A stretch of 35,358 nucleotides of DNA, taken from contig JALRGZ010000252.1 in assembly GCA_023253295.1 (NCBI GenBank), positions 1 to 35,358 of the forward strand. The letters are read 5' to 3'. Below, piece after piece: positions 19,546 through 29,365 of the stretch (positions within the stretch are counted from its first letter, which is position 1; the number at the start of each line of letters is the position of its first letter). The DNA is from Flavobacterium sp. GTDB taxonomy: Bacteria > Bacteroidota > Bacteroidia > Flavobacteriales > Flavobacteriaceae. Made by a program: the position numbers and the translations under genes. The notes beneath the pieces were generated by a model, which worked only from the letters and a program-made list of their open reading frames with translations, made no database searches and was not told the DNA's origin.

Positions 19546-21498
19546 CTATTTATTAATAATATATTTTGCTTCTTTTGTTATTGTACTCCAATCATCTGTT
19601 CTGAAAGGTGATGCTGGAAATTTTTCAATATTATAAAGATTGATTTCTGTATCATCATCTGCCCAACCGTAGCGAACAGCAACTGGATTTTGCACCTCTT
19701 CACAATAAACAAAAACTTTATTATTATTTATATAAGCTTTAGCATAATGAAACACTTTATCAGCCCCTGCTATCTCAAAACCTTCAACGTAACCATATTT
19801 ATTAGGTGTCATTAATCCGGCACCCATATTTTCAAATGTTAAAATCACTGTTTTATCTTTTATTTCCATTGACTTATAGGTTGGTCCACTAAAAGCAACA
19901 TTCTTACTGTAAACTTTATTTAAAGCAATTGCAGCTAATCTTTTACCTACATCCTGTTTGTTTGTAGGATGAATATCTTTAGCATTACCTATATCAGTAG
20001 TTACGGCCATAGCTGTATTAGTAACGGAATTTAAAGTATAGCTTTGAGCCTCTCTTAATTCGGCCCATCTACTTCCTCTTTGGCTGTTTCCGCCAAACTC
20101 ATCAAAAGTGGATAACTGTACAAAATAAAAAGGAAAATCTCCCTGATTCCATTTTGTTCTCCAATCTTTTATCATCAATGGAAATGCCTTTTTGTATTGT
20201 TCCGCTCTGTTTACATTAGCTTCACCCTGATACCATAAAACACCTTGAAAAGCATAAGGAACTAATGGATTTATCATAGCATTGTACAATAATGAGGGAT
20301 AATCATTTGGAGATACTGCGCTTTTTACATCAACAACCTGAAATCGCCATTCTCCAGCTAATGACAGAACTGAATTCTGTAAAGTTAATTTCAAATCGGT
20401 CTTTTCTCCCCAAATACCTCCACCTCCGGAATAATCAACAATTCTAACTGCTATAGTATTAACACCTTCTTTTAGAACACCTGCGGGTATTTTATAAATT
20501 CTCTTTTGATTATATTGATTTTTAGTCCCTACTTCTACTCCATTGATATAAGTAATATCTTCATCATCAATTTTTGACAGCTCTAAAAGAGCTTCTTTAT
20601 TAGCATCCTCTCCTGAAACCACAACGGATTTACGCATCCAAACAATTCCATCAAAATTTGATAGTTGCTGATTTTCCCATAAACCCGGAACCAACATCTT
20701 AGGCCAGTTAGAATCATCAAAATTGTAATCTTTAAATTTAGATTCTGAATGAATATCGATTTTTGAACCTTGAATTTTCTCTATTCTGCCTACAATGGAT
20801 TTTCTTTGATTTTCAACTAACGAATCCATATCAATTTTTGGAACTCTTGTAATCATTGCTTTATACTCATCACTATCTTCAAAAGCTTTGCGACTAGTCC
20901 AGGTTTCAGAACAAGTTCCTCCCCAGGAAGAATGAATAATTCCAATTGGAATTTTTAATTCATTATATAACTTTCTGGCAAAAAAGTAACCTACTGCTGT
21001 AAAATTACCTACTGTACCTGGATTACATTCTTCCCATCTTGTAGGCTTTAAGTCTTCTTTAGGTATGGAACTCATGTCTTTTTCAACAAAAAAATGACGA
21101 ATTAATGGAAAATTAGCACTGTTAATCTCTTGATCTGAATTCATTGCCTGTTTAACCATAAATTCCATATTTGATTGTCCACTACATATCCAAACTTCAC
21201 CCACCAAAACATTTTTCAAAGTAATGGTATTATTGCCTTTAACAATCAATTCAAAGGGACCTCCTGCTTTTTCTGCTTTCAAATTAACTGTCCACTTTCC
21301 GTTTTTATCGGCTTTAGTTTTTACAATTTGTTTATTAAAATGAACCTCAATTTTTTCATTAACATTAGCCCAGCCCCAAACCGGAATTGATTTATTACGT
21401 TGTAAAACCATACCGTCATTAAACAATACAGGTAATTTTACATTTGCGTTTGCTAAAATACTAAAGCACAAAAACAGAAATGCGATATTTTTTTTCAT
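19546..21498 (-). CDS. Sialate O-acetylesterase (SASA)-like carbohydrate acetylesterase, possibly CE20-related
   Basis: GEVWICSGQSNMEFM, IIHSSWGGTCSETWTS, GVLWYQGEANVNRAEQYKKAFPLMIKDWR, DIHPTNKQDVGKRLA. The ORF track starts at 21543, but MKKNIAFLFLCFSILANA from 21498 is a better signal-peptide start. Confidence 0.85.
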   Translation of the reverse strand: MKKNIAFLFLCFSILANANVKLPVLFNDGMVLQRNKSIPVWGWANVNEKIEVHFNKQIVKTKADKNGKWTVNLKAEKAGGPFELIVKGNNTITLKNVLVGEVWICSGQSNMEFMVKQAMNSDQEINSANFPLIRHFFVEKDMSSIPKEDLKPTRWEECNPGTVGNFTAVGYFFARKLYNELKIPIGIIHSSWGGTCSETWTSRKAFEDSDEYKAMITRVPKIDMDSLVENQRKSIVGRIEKIQGSKIDIHSESKFKDYNFDDSNWPKMLVPGLWENQQLSNFDGIVWMRKSVVVSGEDANKEALLELSKIDDEDITYINGVEVGTKNQYNQKRIYKIPAGVLKEGVNTIAVRIVDYSGGGGIWGEKTDLKLTLQNSVLSLAGEWRFQVVDVKSAVSPNDYPSLLYNAMINPLVPYAFQGVLWYQGEANVNRAEQYKKAFPLMIKDWRTKWNQGDFPFYFVQLSTFDEFGGNSQRGSRWAELREAQSYTLNSVTNTAMAVTTDIGNAKDIHPTNKQDVGKRLAAIALNKVYSKNVAFSGPTYKSMEIKDKTVILTFENMGAGLMTPNKYGYVEGFEIAGADKVFHYAKAYINNNKVFVYCEEVQNPVAVRYGWADDDTEINLYNIEKFPASPFRTDDWSTITKEAKYIINK

Positions 21499-21621
21499 TT
21501 TATATATATTATAAGGGAACAATTCCTTATTACATTTTAACATTTAGTTCATTAAATTCTATAGAACAATTTTCCGGAATCTGGTTAATAATTCATTTTA
21601 TGGATAAAAAACGATTCATAT

Positions 21622-24033
21622 TTACCAGTTTATTTCCTGTTTCTGTCCTTTTTTCAAAATGACTGATTTCTTAGTATCACCACAAATAAGAGTTGTTTTC
21701 CCACCTTTTTTAGAAAAAATTGTAACTTTTTTTAGTTTTTTATTATTCCATTCCATCCCAATTTCAAATCCTCCTCTGGCACAAATTCCATTTACAGAAC
21801 CACTTTCCCAAGCGTCCGGCAAAGCAGCTAACAATCTGATTTCATTTACTTCAGACTGAACTAACATCTCAGCAACAGCGGCTGCTCCACCAAAATTTCC
21901 GTCTATTTGAAATGGTGGATGCGCATCGAAAAGATTAGGATAAGTTCCACCTCCTCGTCTTGGTGTTTCAGTTTTCTTTCCGTCAGGATCAACATAACGA
22001 AGAAGTTCACGATACATCTTGTAAGCTCGGTTACCATCCAAAAGTCTTGCCCAAAGATTGATACGCCAGCCTTTAGACCAGCCAGTGGTTTCATCTCCTT
22101 TTATCTCTAAAGTTTTTCTGGCGGCATTGGCTAATGCAGCAGTTTTTAATGGTGTAATATGATGTCCCGGGAAAAGTCCAAACAAATGTGATTGATGACG
22201 GTGTTTAGGATCAATATCATCCCAATCAAAATACCATTCCTGCAAATTTCCCTTTTTCCCAATTTGGTAGGGATGTAATTTTGAAAGTGCAGTTTCTAAT
22301 TGCGTTCTAAATTCAACATCAACATTCAAAACCTTTGAAGCTTGAATAGTTTTGTCAAAACATTCACGAATCATTGCCAAATCAGCCGTTCCTCCATACA
22401 AAGTGGCACCAACAAAACCATCGGGAGTTAAATATTGATTTTCCGGAGAGGTCGAAGGAGAGGTAATTAAATTACCATTTTTATCTTCAACCAACCATTT
22501 AAGACAAAATAGCGAAGCACCTTTCATAAGTTCGTACCCCTCATTTTTGAGATATTTTTTATCCTGAGTAAAAGTATAGTGTTCCCATATATGCGTACTT
22601 AACCAGGCTCCTCCCATATTCCAACAAGCCCACATTGGTGCTTCTTTTCCAAACTGCCCAACAGGGTTTGTCATTGCCCAAATATCTGAATTATGTGCTA
22701 CTGACCAACCTTCATTAACTCCATAAAAAGTCTGAGCTGATATTTTACCTGTCTTTGAAAGGTTTTTTATAAATGTCAAAAGCGGGGCATGCATTTCCGA
22801 AAGATTAGTATTTTCTGCAAGCCAATAATTTTCCTCCAAATTAATGTTTGTTGTATAATTACTGCGCCATGGTGCATGTAGATATGGATTCCATAATCCT
22901 TGTAAATTAGCAGGAACACCTAATGTTCTGGAAGAACTAATTAATAAATAACGTCCAAAATTAAAATACAGAATTTCTAAATTTTTATCCTCTTTCCCAT
23001 CAGAATAACGTAACAAGCGCTCATCTGTAGGTAAATCCGGTGCCGAAGTTTTTCCTAAATTTAAACTTATTCGGTTATAAAAACTTTGATAATCAGCTAT
23101 ATGAGTGTTTTTTAATCTATCAAATGATTTTGAATAAGCTTTCTTTAAATGCTTTGCTGCAATTGCTTTATCATTCAATCCATTGCTTGCAGGATTCTTA
23201 TCAAAACCATTAAAACTAGTTGCAATAGATACATAAATTACGGCTTCTGTACCATTTTTAAGCCCTAAACTTGTGTCGGAACTTACCACTGTTCCATCAG
23301 TATTTTTAATTTTCATTAAGGTGGTAAATCGTGTTCCTCTTTCTTTTTCCAAAAGCGAAGAAGGCAAAACATGATAACCGCTTTGTTCATAAACTGGTGC
23401 AACACCATGCATCACAAGCATATTATCATTTATTTCCGTTTTGAATTTCAACAAACTAGTGGAATTAATGTCAAAATTCAAAGCTCCTTTTTGACTAGTT
23501 GTCAATTTTATTACCATAATTTGATCTGGTGCAGAGACAAAGTATTCACGCGTAAATTTAACACCATCAATTTCATAGGTTATTTTAGAAACAGCAGTAG
23601 AAATATCTAATTTTCTATGATAATTTAGAACTTTTCCTAAATTATGGTTGGTAATTTCCAAAGTACCAAGTGGCTGAAATGACTCTGAATTTTTACCCTG
23701 AATTTTTTTATTCAACTCTTCCGCCAATTTGTAATTTTCATTTTTCAATGCTTCGCGAACAGCAGCTAAGTTTTTATACGCATCCGGATACATATTGGCA
23801 TTAACAGGTTCACCTGACCAAAGCGTGATGTCATTTAAATAAATTTTATCCCTATCGACACCACCAAAAACAGTTATTCCCATTTTCCCATTTCCCAAAA
23901 CAAGACATTCCTCGAAATAATCGGCAGGTTGTTTGTATGATAAAATATGGTCTGATTGAGCTGAAACTATTGGATTGAAAGAGAATGAAATAAAAACTAA
24001 AAACAGTAATTTAATAAAACGGTTTGATTGCAT
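21622..24033 (-). CDS. GH95 alpha-L-fucosidase
   Basis: LSYKQPADYFEECLVLGNGKMGITVFGG, LGVPANLQGLWNPYLHAPWRSNYTTNINLEENYWLAE, DPKHRHQSHLFGLFPGHHITP, TTGWSKGWRINLWARLLDGNRAYKM, FQIDGNFGGAAAVAEMLVQS. Confidence 0.93.
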   Translation of the reverse strand: MQSNRFIKLLFLVFISFSFNPIVSAQSDHILSYKQPADYFEECLVLGNGKMGITVFGGVDRDKIYLNDITLWSGEPVNANMYPDAYKNLAAVREALKNENYKLAEELNKKIQGKNSESFQPLGTLEITNHNLGKVLNYHRKLDISTAVSKITYEIDGVKFTREYFVSAPDQIMVIKLTTSQKGALNFDINSTSLLKFKTEINDNMLVMHGVAPVYEQSGYHVLPSSLLEKERGTRFTTLMKIKNTDGTVVSSDTSLGLKNGTEAVIYVSIATSFNGFDKNPASNGLNDKAIAAKHLKKAYSKSFDRLKNTHIADYQSFYNRISLNLGKTSAPDLPTDERLLRYSDGKEDKNLEILYFNFGRYLLISSSRTLGVPANLQGLWNPYLHAPWRSNYTTNINLEENYWLAENTNLSEMHAPLLTFIKNLSKTGKISAQTFYGVNEGWSVAHNSDIWAMTNPVGQFGKEAPMWACWNMGGAWLSTHIWEHYTFTQDKKYLKNEGYELMKGASLFCLKWLVEDKNGNLITSPSTSPENQYLTPDGFVGATLYGGTADLAMIRECFDKTIQASKVLNVDVEFRTQLETALSKLHPYQIGKKGNLQEWYFDWDDIDPKHRHQSHLFGLFPGHHITPLKTAALANAARKTLEIKGDETTGWSKGWRINLWARLLDGNRAYKMYRELLRYVDPDGKKTETPRRGGGTYPNLFDAHPPFQIDGNFGGAAAVAEMLVQSEVNEIRLLAALPDAWESGSVNGICARGGFEIGMEWNNKKLKKVTIFSKKGGKTTLICGDTKKSVILKKGQKQEINW

Positions 24034-24131
24034 AAGATTAATTCTTTTTTTTTTATTATTTATAATAAATTGACTCTAGCAAAACCAGAGTCAATTTAAA
24101 TAAAAGCCTTAACTAATTATTTATTTAATTC

Positions 24132-26375
24132 TTACTTAATATTTATCTGAACCTCTTTTTTAATATCTCTCGATGAACTTCCTAATTTCAGAGTATAATT
24201 TCCAGGTTCTACTGTCCATTTTTTAGCATCTACATTGTAATAAGCCAATTCTTTTACAGGAACCTGAATTGTTACCGTTTCAGAACTTCCGGCTTTAACC
24301 CATACTTTTTGGAAACCTTTCAATTCTTGTGCTGCACGGCTAATCTTTGAATCTGATTTAGAAGCGTACAATTGCACTACTTCTTTTCCATCAACTTTTC
24401 CTGTGTTTTTAACAGTTACAGAAACAATAATTGTTTCATCGTTTTTATATTCTTTCTTATCAGTTTTAGCATTATCGAAAGCAAAAGTAGTATAAGACAA
24501 TCCGTAACCAAAAGGATAAAGAGGCTCTATTTTCTTTGTATCAAACCAGCGGTATCCTACCAAAATCCCTTCTTTATAAGTAACTATTTTATCTCCCGGA
24601 AAACTCTTAGTAGCATGTGCCGGAGAATCTTCAATCTTTTTAGGCATTGTCCAAGGCAATTTACCTGATGGATTTACTTTTCCTAACAACACATCGGCTA
24701 AAGCATTTCCTCCTTCAGAACCATTGAACCAACTCCAAACCAATGCTGATGTTTTATTTTTTACTGCTTCAATATCAAAAGGAGCACCTGCAATCATAAC
24801 AACGATTGTGTTAGGGTTTGCTTCTCTAACTTTATTGATTAATTCTTCTTGTCCAAAAGGTAATTTTAAGCTTCTACGATCTGATGCTTCAGTTTCATAA
24901 TCGCGGTTAGAACCAGCAAAAACAATAGCAATATCAGATTTCTTAGCAGCTTCAATAGCTTCCTGTAATTTAGCCGGATCTAATTGGTCAATGGTTACAG
25001 GACCATCCAAGGTAATATCGCCTAATTTCCCAGTCTTCTTTTCTTCATAACGCTCTAAATAACCTTCTGCATAATTAATTTTAATTGCACTAGGTAATCT
25101 ATTTTGTAAACCTTCTAAAGGAGTGATTTCTCTTTTGGTTTTTACTCCTGCTCCAAAACCTCCCAAAGCATTTTTCTTAGTAGCATTGTTTCCAATTACA
25201 GCAATAGATTTTATTCCATTCAGCTGCAAAGGCAATACATTTTTATCATTTTTTAATAAAACAATATTTTCTGATGCAATTTTATAAGTATCTTGATAGT
25301 GTGCTTCGGTTGAAATACTTCCCTTAACACGATCCTGATCTCCCATTGCTTTAACTTGGAATAAAACACTTAAAATACGTTTTACGTGTTTGTTAATCTC
25401 GTCTTCGGAAATTTCACCTTTTTTTACAGCTGCAATTAATTTGTCAGCCAATAAAAATTCGTTAAACTTTGTTGTTGGAGTTCCCATTTCGATATCCAAA
25501 CCATTTTTTAAAGTTTTCACAGTAGAATGCACTGCAGCCCAATCAGAAACGACAACACCTTTAAAGCCCCATTCGTCACGCAAAACTTTATTAAGCATAT
25601 AATCATTCTCACATAAATATTCGCCTCTAAATTTATTGTAAGCTCCCATAATAGCATAAGCATTACCTTCTTTTACAGCTGCTTTGAATGCCGGTAAATA
25701 AATTTCACGTAGCGTACGTTCGTCCATTTGGACATCATAAAAATCCCTGTTGGTTTCTTGATTATTGGCTGCAAAATGTTTTACACAAGCCATAACATCA
25801 TTATCCTGAAGTCCAATAACCAACGGCACTGCAATTTTTTTATTCAAAAAAGGATCTTCAGTCATGTATTCATAAGTTCTTCCTCCTAACGGAGTTCTTA
25901 CAATATTGATTGCAGGAGACAATAACATATCTTTCCCTCTTGCTCTCAATTCTTGTCCAACACTGTTTCCAAAAGTATAGGCCATATCAGTATTCCAAGT
26001 GGCTGCCAAAGCTCCACTGGCAGGATAATAGGTTGCAAAATCATTTGTCCATCCAGCCGCAGCCCAAGAATCACGAGAAATTTCTTCACGAACCCCTAAA
26101 GGACCATCTGCCATTTTTAATTCCGGGATCCCCAATCGTTCTACGCCTCCATTAGCAAACATACTATTACCATGCAACATGCCAATTTTTTCTTCAAGAG
26201 TCATTTGAGAAAGTAAAGCATTAATCTTTTCTTCATATTTTGAAGGGTCAAATTCTTTGACTTGATGAGCTGTTTCAGCTATTGTTTTTCTATTTGTATT
26301 TTGAAATCCATTTTTACACGAAACAGTTAATAATGTAATGAATGTCATTGATAAAATGATACTTTTATTTTTCAT
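24132..26375 (-). CDS. GH3 beta-glucosidase lipoprotein
   Basis: LLSQMTLEEKIGMLHG, ACVKHFAANNQETNRDFYDVQMDERTLREIYLPAFKAAVKEG, VVSDWAAVHS (nucleophile), C-terminal fibronectin III-like domain; SCKNG lipobox. Confidence 0.95.
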   Translation of the reverse strand: MKNKSIILSMTFITLLTVSCKNGFQNTNRKTIAETAHQVKEFDPSKYEEKINALLSQMTLEEKIGMLHGNSMFANGGVERLGIPELKMADGPLGVREEISRDSWAAAGWTNDFATYYPASGALAATWNTDMAYTFGNSVGQELRARGKDMLLSPAINIVRTPLGGRTYEYMTEDPFLNKKIAVPLVIGLQDNDVMACVKHFAANNQETNRDFYDVQMDERTLREIYLPAFKAAVKEGNAYAIMGAYNKFRGEYLCENDYMLNKVLRDEWGFKGVVVSDWAAVHSTVKTLKNGLDIEMGTPTTKFNEFLLADKLIAAVKKGEISEDEINKHVKRILSVLFQVKAMGDQDRVKGSISTEAHYQDTYKIASENIVLLKNDKNVLPLQLNGIKSIAVIGNNATKKNALGGFGAGVKTKREITPLEGLQNRLPSAIKINYAEGYLERYEEKKTGKLGDITLDGPVTIDQLDPAKLQEAIEAAKKSDIAIVFAGSNRDYETEASDRRSLKLPFGQEELINKVREANPNTIVVMIAGAPFDIEAVKNKTSALVWSWFNGSEGGNALADVLLGKVNPSGKLPWTMPKKIEDSPAHATKSFPGDKIVTYKEGILVGYRWFDTKKIEPLYPFGYGLSYTTFAFDNAKTDKKEYKNDETIIVSVTVKNTGKVDGKEVVQLYASKSDSKISRAAQELKGFQKVWVKAGSSETVTIQVPVKELAYYNVDAKKWTVEPGNYTLKLGSSSRDIKKEVQINIK

Positions 26376-26408
26376 CTAACTAGTGATATTTACTTTATAA
26401 TTATTTGG

Positions 26409-29276
26409 TTATTTTAATGTAATAGTTTGTAGATGCCCGTCATAATTGACTACCTGACCTTGAGCATCAAATACAAATGCTTTAGGGTTTTCTTTACTCA
26501 CCGGAACAATAACAAATTTTCGATTTTTTAACATTCCTTTAAATTCTCCTCTTCTTTCGCCAATAGTTAAAGCACCATTAGCTTCATTATAACTAAACGG
26601 AATACTGGAATGGGATCCTTTTTCATAATTATAATTTACTCCTTCATCTTCATATAACTCAAAGCTTCCGTTTTTCCCTTTATACACATAAAGAACAATA
26701 GTATCTGCTGGTTTTTCATCCGTATATTGTATTTCCGGACCTACAGGAATAATAGCGCCTTCCGGAATAAATAATGGGATACGCCCGTATGGAGCATCAA
26801 CTGATAAAGTTTGTCCACCTTGAATATATTTAGCTGTATTAAAATCATACCAGTTAGTTCCGGCAGGAAAATAGACTTCTTTTTTGCGGGCTCCATATTT
26901 ATAAACAGGACAAACCATAAAATCCGGACCAAACATAAATTGATCATTTATGTTTGTAACATTTTCATCGTCAGAAAAATCCATTACTAAAGGACGCATA
27001 ATGGTATAATCATCAAAATGTGTTTTTCCAGCCATAGTATAGATATAAGGCATTAATCGATAACGTAAATTATCATAAAACAAAATGGACTCATAAGCAG
27101 GATGTCCTTTAGGAGCTATATTCCATGGTTCACGATAAGGAAATTGTCCATGTGATCTGTATAAAGGTGCAAAAACACCAAATTGATGCCAACGTGTATT
27201 TAATTCTCTCCATTCTTTATTGTCGGCATTTTCTATTCCATCTTTGTCAAATTTCGTTTGAGCATCAACATAACGATCTTCAACGCAGAATCCACCAATA
27301 TCCATAGTCCAATAAGGAATACCACTTATTGCAAAGTTTAAACCTGCCGAAATTTGTGCTTTCAAATCTTCCCAACGCGTAGCTATGTCTCCACTCCATG
27401 TTGCTGTAGAATAGCGTTGTAATCCTGCAAAACCAGATCTGGTCAATAAAAACACACGTTTGTTTGGTGCTACATCACGTTGCCCATCATAAATGGCTTC
27501 GGCATTCATCAAAGCATATGTGTTGAAATATTCTGCTGCCGGCCCTAAAGCTGTTGGTCCTTGCAATTCTTTACGATAGTCCATATCTGTACAATCCAGT
27601 ACATTTGGTTCACTGGCATCCATCCACCAAGCGTCAACTCCTGTTGGATATAAATTATCATAAATTTGTTTCCAAAATAATTTTCTGGCACCACCTGAAT
27701 AAGCATCGTAAAAAGAACCTACATAACCCGGACCAACCCAGTCACGAACATTATCTTTTATGGCTTGTTGATACATCCATCCTTTTTGGTCAAATTCTTT
27801 AAAATGTTCTGTTGTTTTATAAAACTTAGGCCATACTGAAATCATCATTTTACCATTCATCGCGTGGATAGAATCGACCATCCCTTTTGGATCAGGAAAA
27901 CGCTCTGGATCAAATTGATGACTTCCCCAAGAATCTTCTACCCAATAATTCCAATCCAATACGATATTATCTATAGGAATCTTACGTTCTCTAAATTCTT
28001 TTAAATTACTTAAAATTTGGTCTTGTGTTTTATAACGCTCACGACTTTGCCAGTAGCCCATTGCCCATTTTGGCATAATTTGAGCTTTCCCGGTAAGAGT
28101 ACGGTACCCTTTAACAACTTCATCCATAGAATTACCATGAACAAAATAATAATCTAATTTTTTGTTCATTTCACTCCACCATACCTGATTGCTTTTTTCT
28201 TCTGTTAATTGAGGTGTTCTCACTCTTAACCCGCAATAGGATGTTCCTCCATTTGGTTTCCATTCTATTCGTAAAGGAACGCGTTTACCTGCTTCCAAAT
28301 TCATTGAGAATTTGAAGCTATTGGGATTCCAAGCTGTTCTCCAACGTTCTGGAACCACTAATTGATTGTTCAAATACACTTTAACATAACCGGAATAATA
28401 TAAAGTAAATTTATATTCTCCGTTTTGTGGTGCTTCAATATATCCTTCATAGGTTACGTTAGCATTTTTTAAAGGAAAGTTTGCAGGTAAGTTTTTAAAA
28501 CTTTTAACATCTTCAAAGAAAATAGAGGCTTCTTTACGAACTATTTCTATTTTTCCATTATCTGGCGTAACATAAGTACCTGTTAAATTATCAGGTTCGC
28601 CATTTTTATCATATAATTTAAAAACAGCATTCAATTGTTCGTATGGGCGACTGTCTCCAAAACGGCTTAATGAATAACTATCCCACAAAAGACCATAATT
28701 TTTATTTGAAACAATAAATGGTATGGAAACTTTAGTGTTGTATTGATATAATTCTTCACTTTTATCTTTGTAATTAAACTCATCAGATTGATGCTGACCT
28801 AAACCGTAAAATGCTTCCTCTTTTGGAGATTCAAAAATTTGACGAACGGAATACCCCTTAGTACCTTCGACTTCTATTGGGCTGAATTTTTTTCCTCCAC
28901 CAGCACTTTCAGCCAAAATTATTTTACCTTTCTTATCTTTAAACTTAATTCCTCCGTCTTTTGACGAAATCATAACATTTAAAGTTTCGGTAGCTAATTT
29001 AATAGAATCCCTTTCTTCAGTAACTTTAAAGGGGACTGTCCCAATGTTAGGTACAATAATTAAGCTGGAATCTTTTGGAAATACTTTATCAGGTGTAGCA
29101 GAGACATGTATTAAATCATTTCCTAAAACTTGCAATCGCAATTTATTTAATGCTGCATCTTTAGCATGACTTATGCTTACAATAATGCCATCATTTGTTT
29201 TTTCATAATGTTTAGTGGCACAGGATACTAATACTAATCCTGCAATTAGATTTAAATATATTTTATTTTTATTCAT
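26409..29276 (-). CDS. GH31 alpha-xylosidase with PA14 insert
   Basis: DAWWMDASEPN nucleophile motif, RYSTATWSGDIATRW, FAISGIPYWTMDIGGF, SHGQFPYREPW; PA14-like VTYEGYIEAPQNGEYKFTLYYSGYVKVYLNNQLVVPERWR; lipobox VSCATKH. Confidence 0.93.
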   Translation of the reverse strand: MNKNKIYLNLIAGLVLVSCATKHYEKTNDGIIVSISHAKDAALNKLRLQVLGNDLIHVSATPDKVFPKDSSLIIVPNIGTVPFKVTEERDSIKLATETLNVMISSKDGGIKFKDKKGKIILAESAGGGKKFSPIEVEGTKGYSVRQIFESPKEEAFYGLGQHQSDEFNYKDKSEELYQYNTKVSIPFIVSNKNYGLLWDSYSLSRFGDSRPYEQLNAVFKLYDKNGEPDNLTGTYVTPDNGKIEIVRKEASIFFEDVKSFKNLPANFPLKNANVTYEGYIEAPQNGEYKFTLYYSGYVKVYLNNQLVVPERWRTAWNPNSFKFSMNLEAGKRVPLRIEWKPNGGTSYCGLRVRTPQLTEEKSNQVWWSEMNKKLDYYFVHGNSMDEVVKGYRTLTGKAQIMPKWAMGYWQSRERYKTQDQILSNLKEFRERKIPIDNIVLDWNYWVEDSWGSHQFDPERFPDPKGMVDSIHAMNGKMMISVWPKFYKTTEHFKEFDQKGWMYQQAIKDNVRDWVGPGYVGSFYDAYSGGARKLFWKQIYDNLYPTGVDAWWMDASEPNVLDCTDMDYRKELQGPTALGPAAEYFNTYALMNAEAIYDGQRDVAPNKRVFLLTRSGFAGLQRYSTATWSGDIATRWEDLKAQISAGLNFAISGIPYWTMDIGGFCVEDRYVDAQTKFDKDGIENADNKEWRELNTRWHQFGVFAPLYRSHGQFPYREPWNIAPKGHPAYESILFYDNLRYRLMPYIYTMAGKTHFDDYTIMRPLVMDFSDDENVTNINDQFMFGPDFMVCPVYKYGARKKEVYFPAGTNWYDFNTAKYIQGGQTLSVDAPYGRIPLFIPEGAIIPVGPEIQYTDEKPADTIVLYVYKGKNGSFELYEDEGVNYNYEKGSHSSIPFSYNEANGALTIGERRGEFKGMLKNRKFVIVPVSKENPKAFVFDAQGQVVNYDGHLQTITLK

Positions 29277-29365
29277 ATAAGTTAGTTAAATAATTTACAT
29301 CAGTAATTGAATTACTTTTGCAAGTTTTATATATAGAAATATTTACTATTCGGGTTATTATTTTA

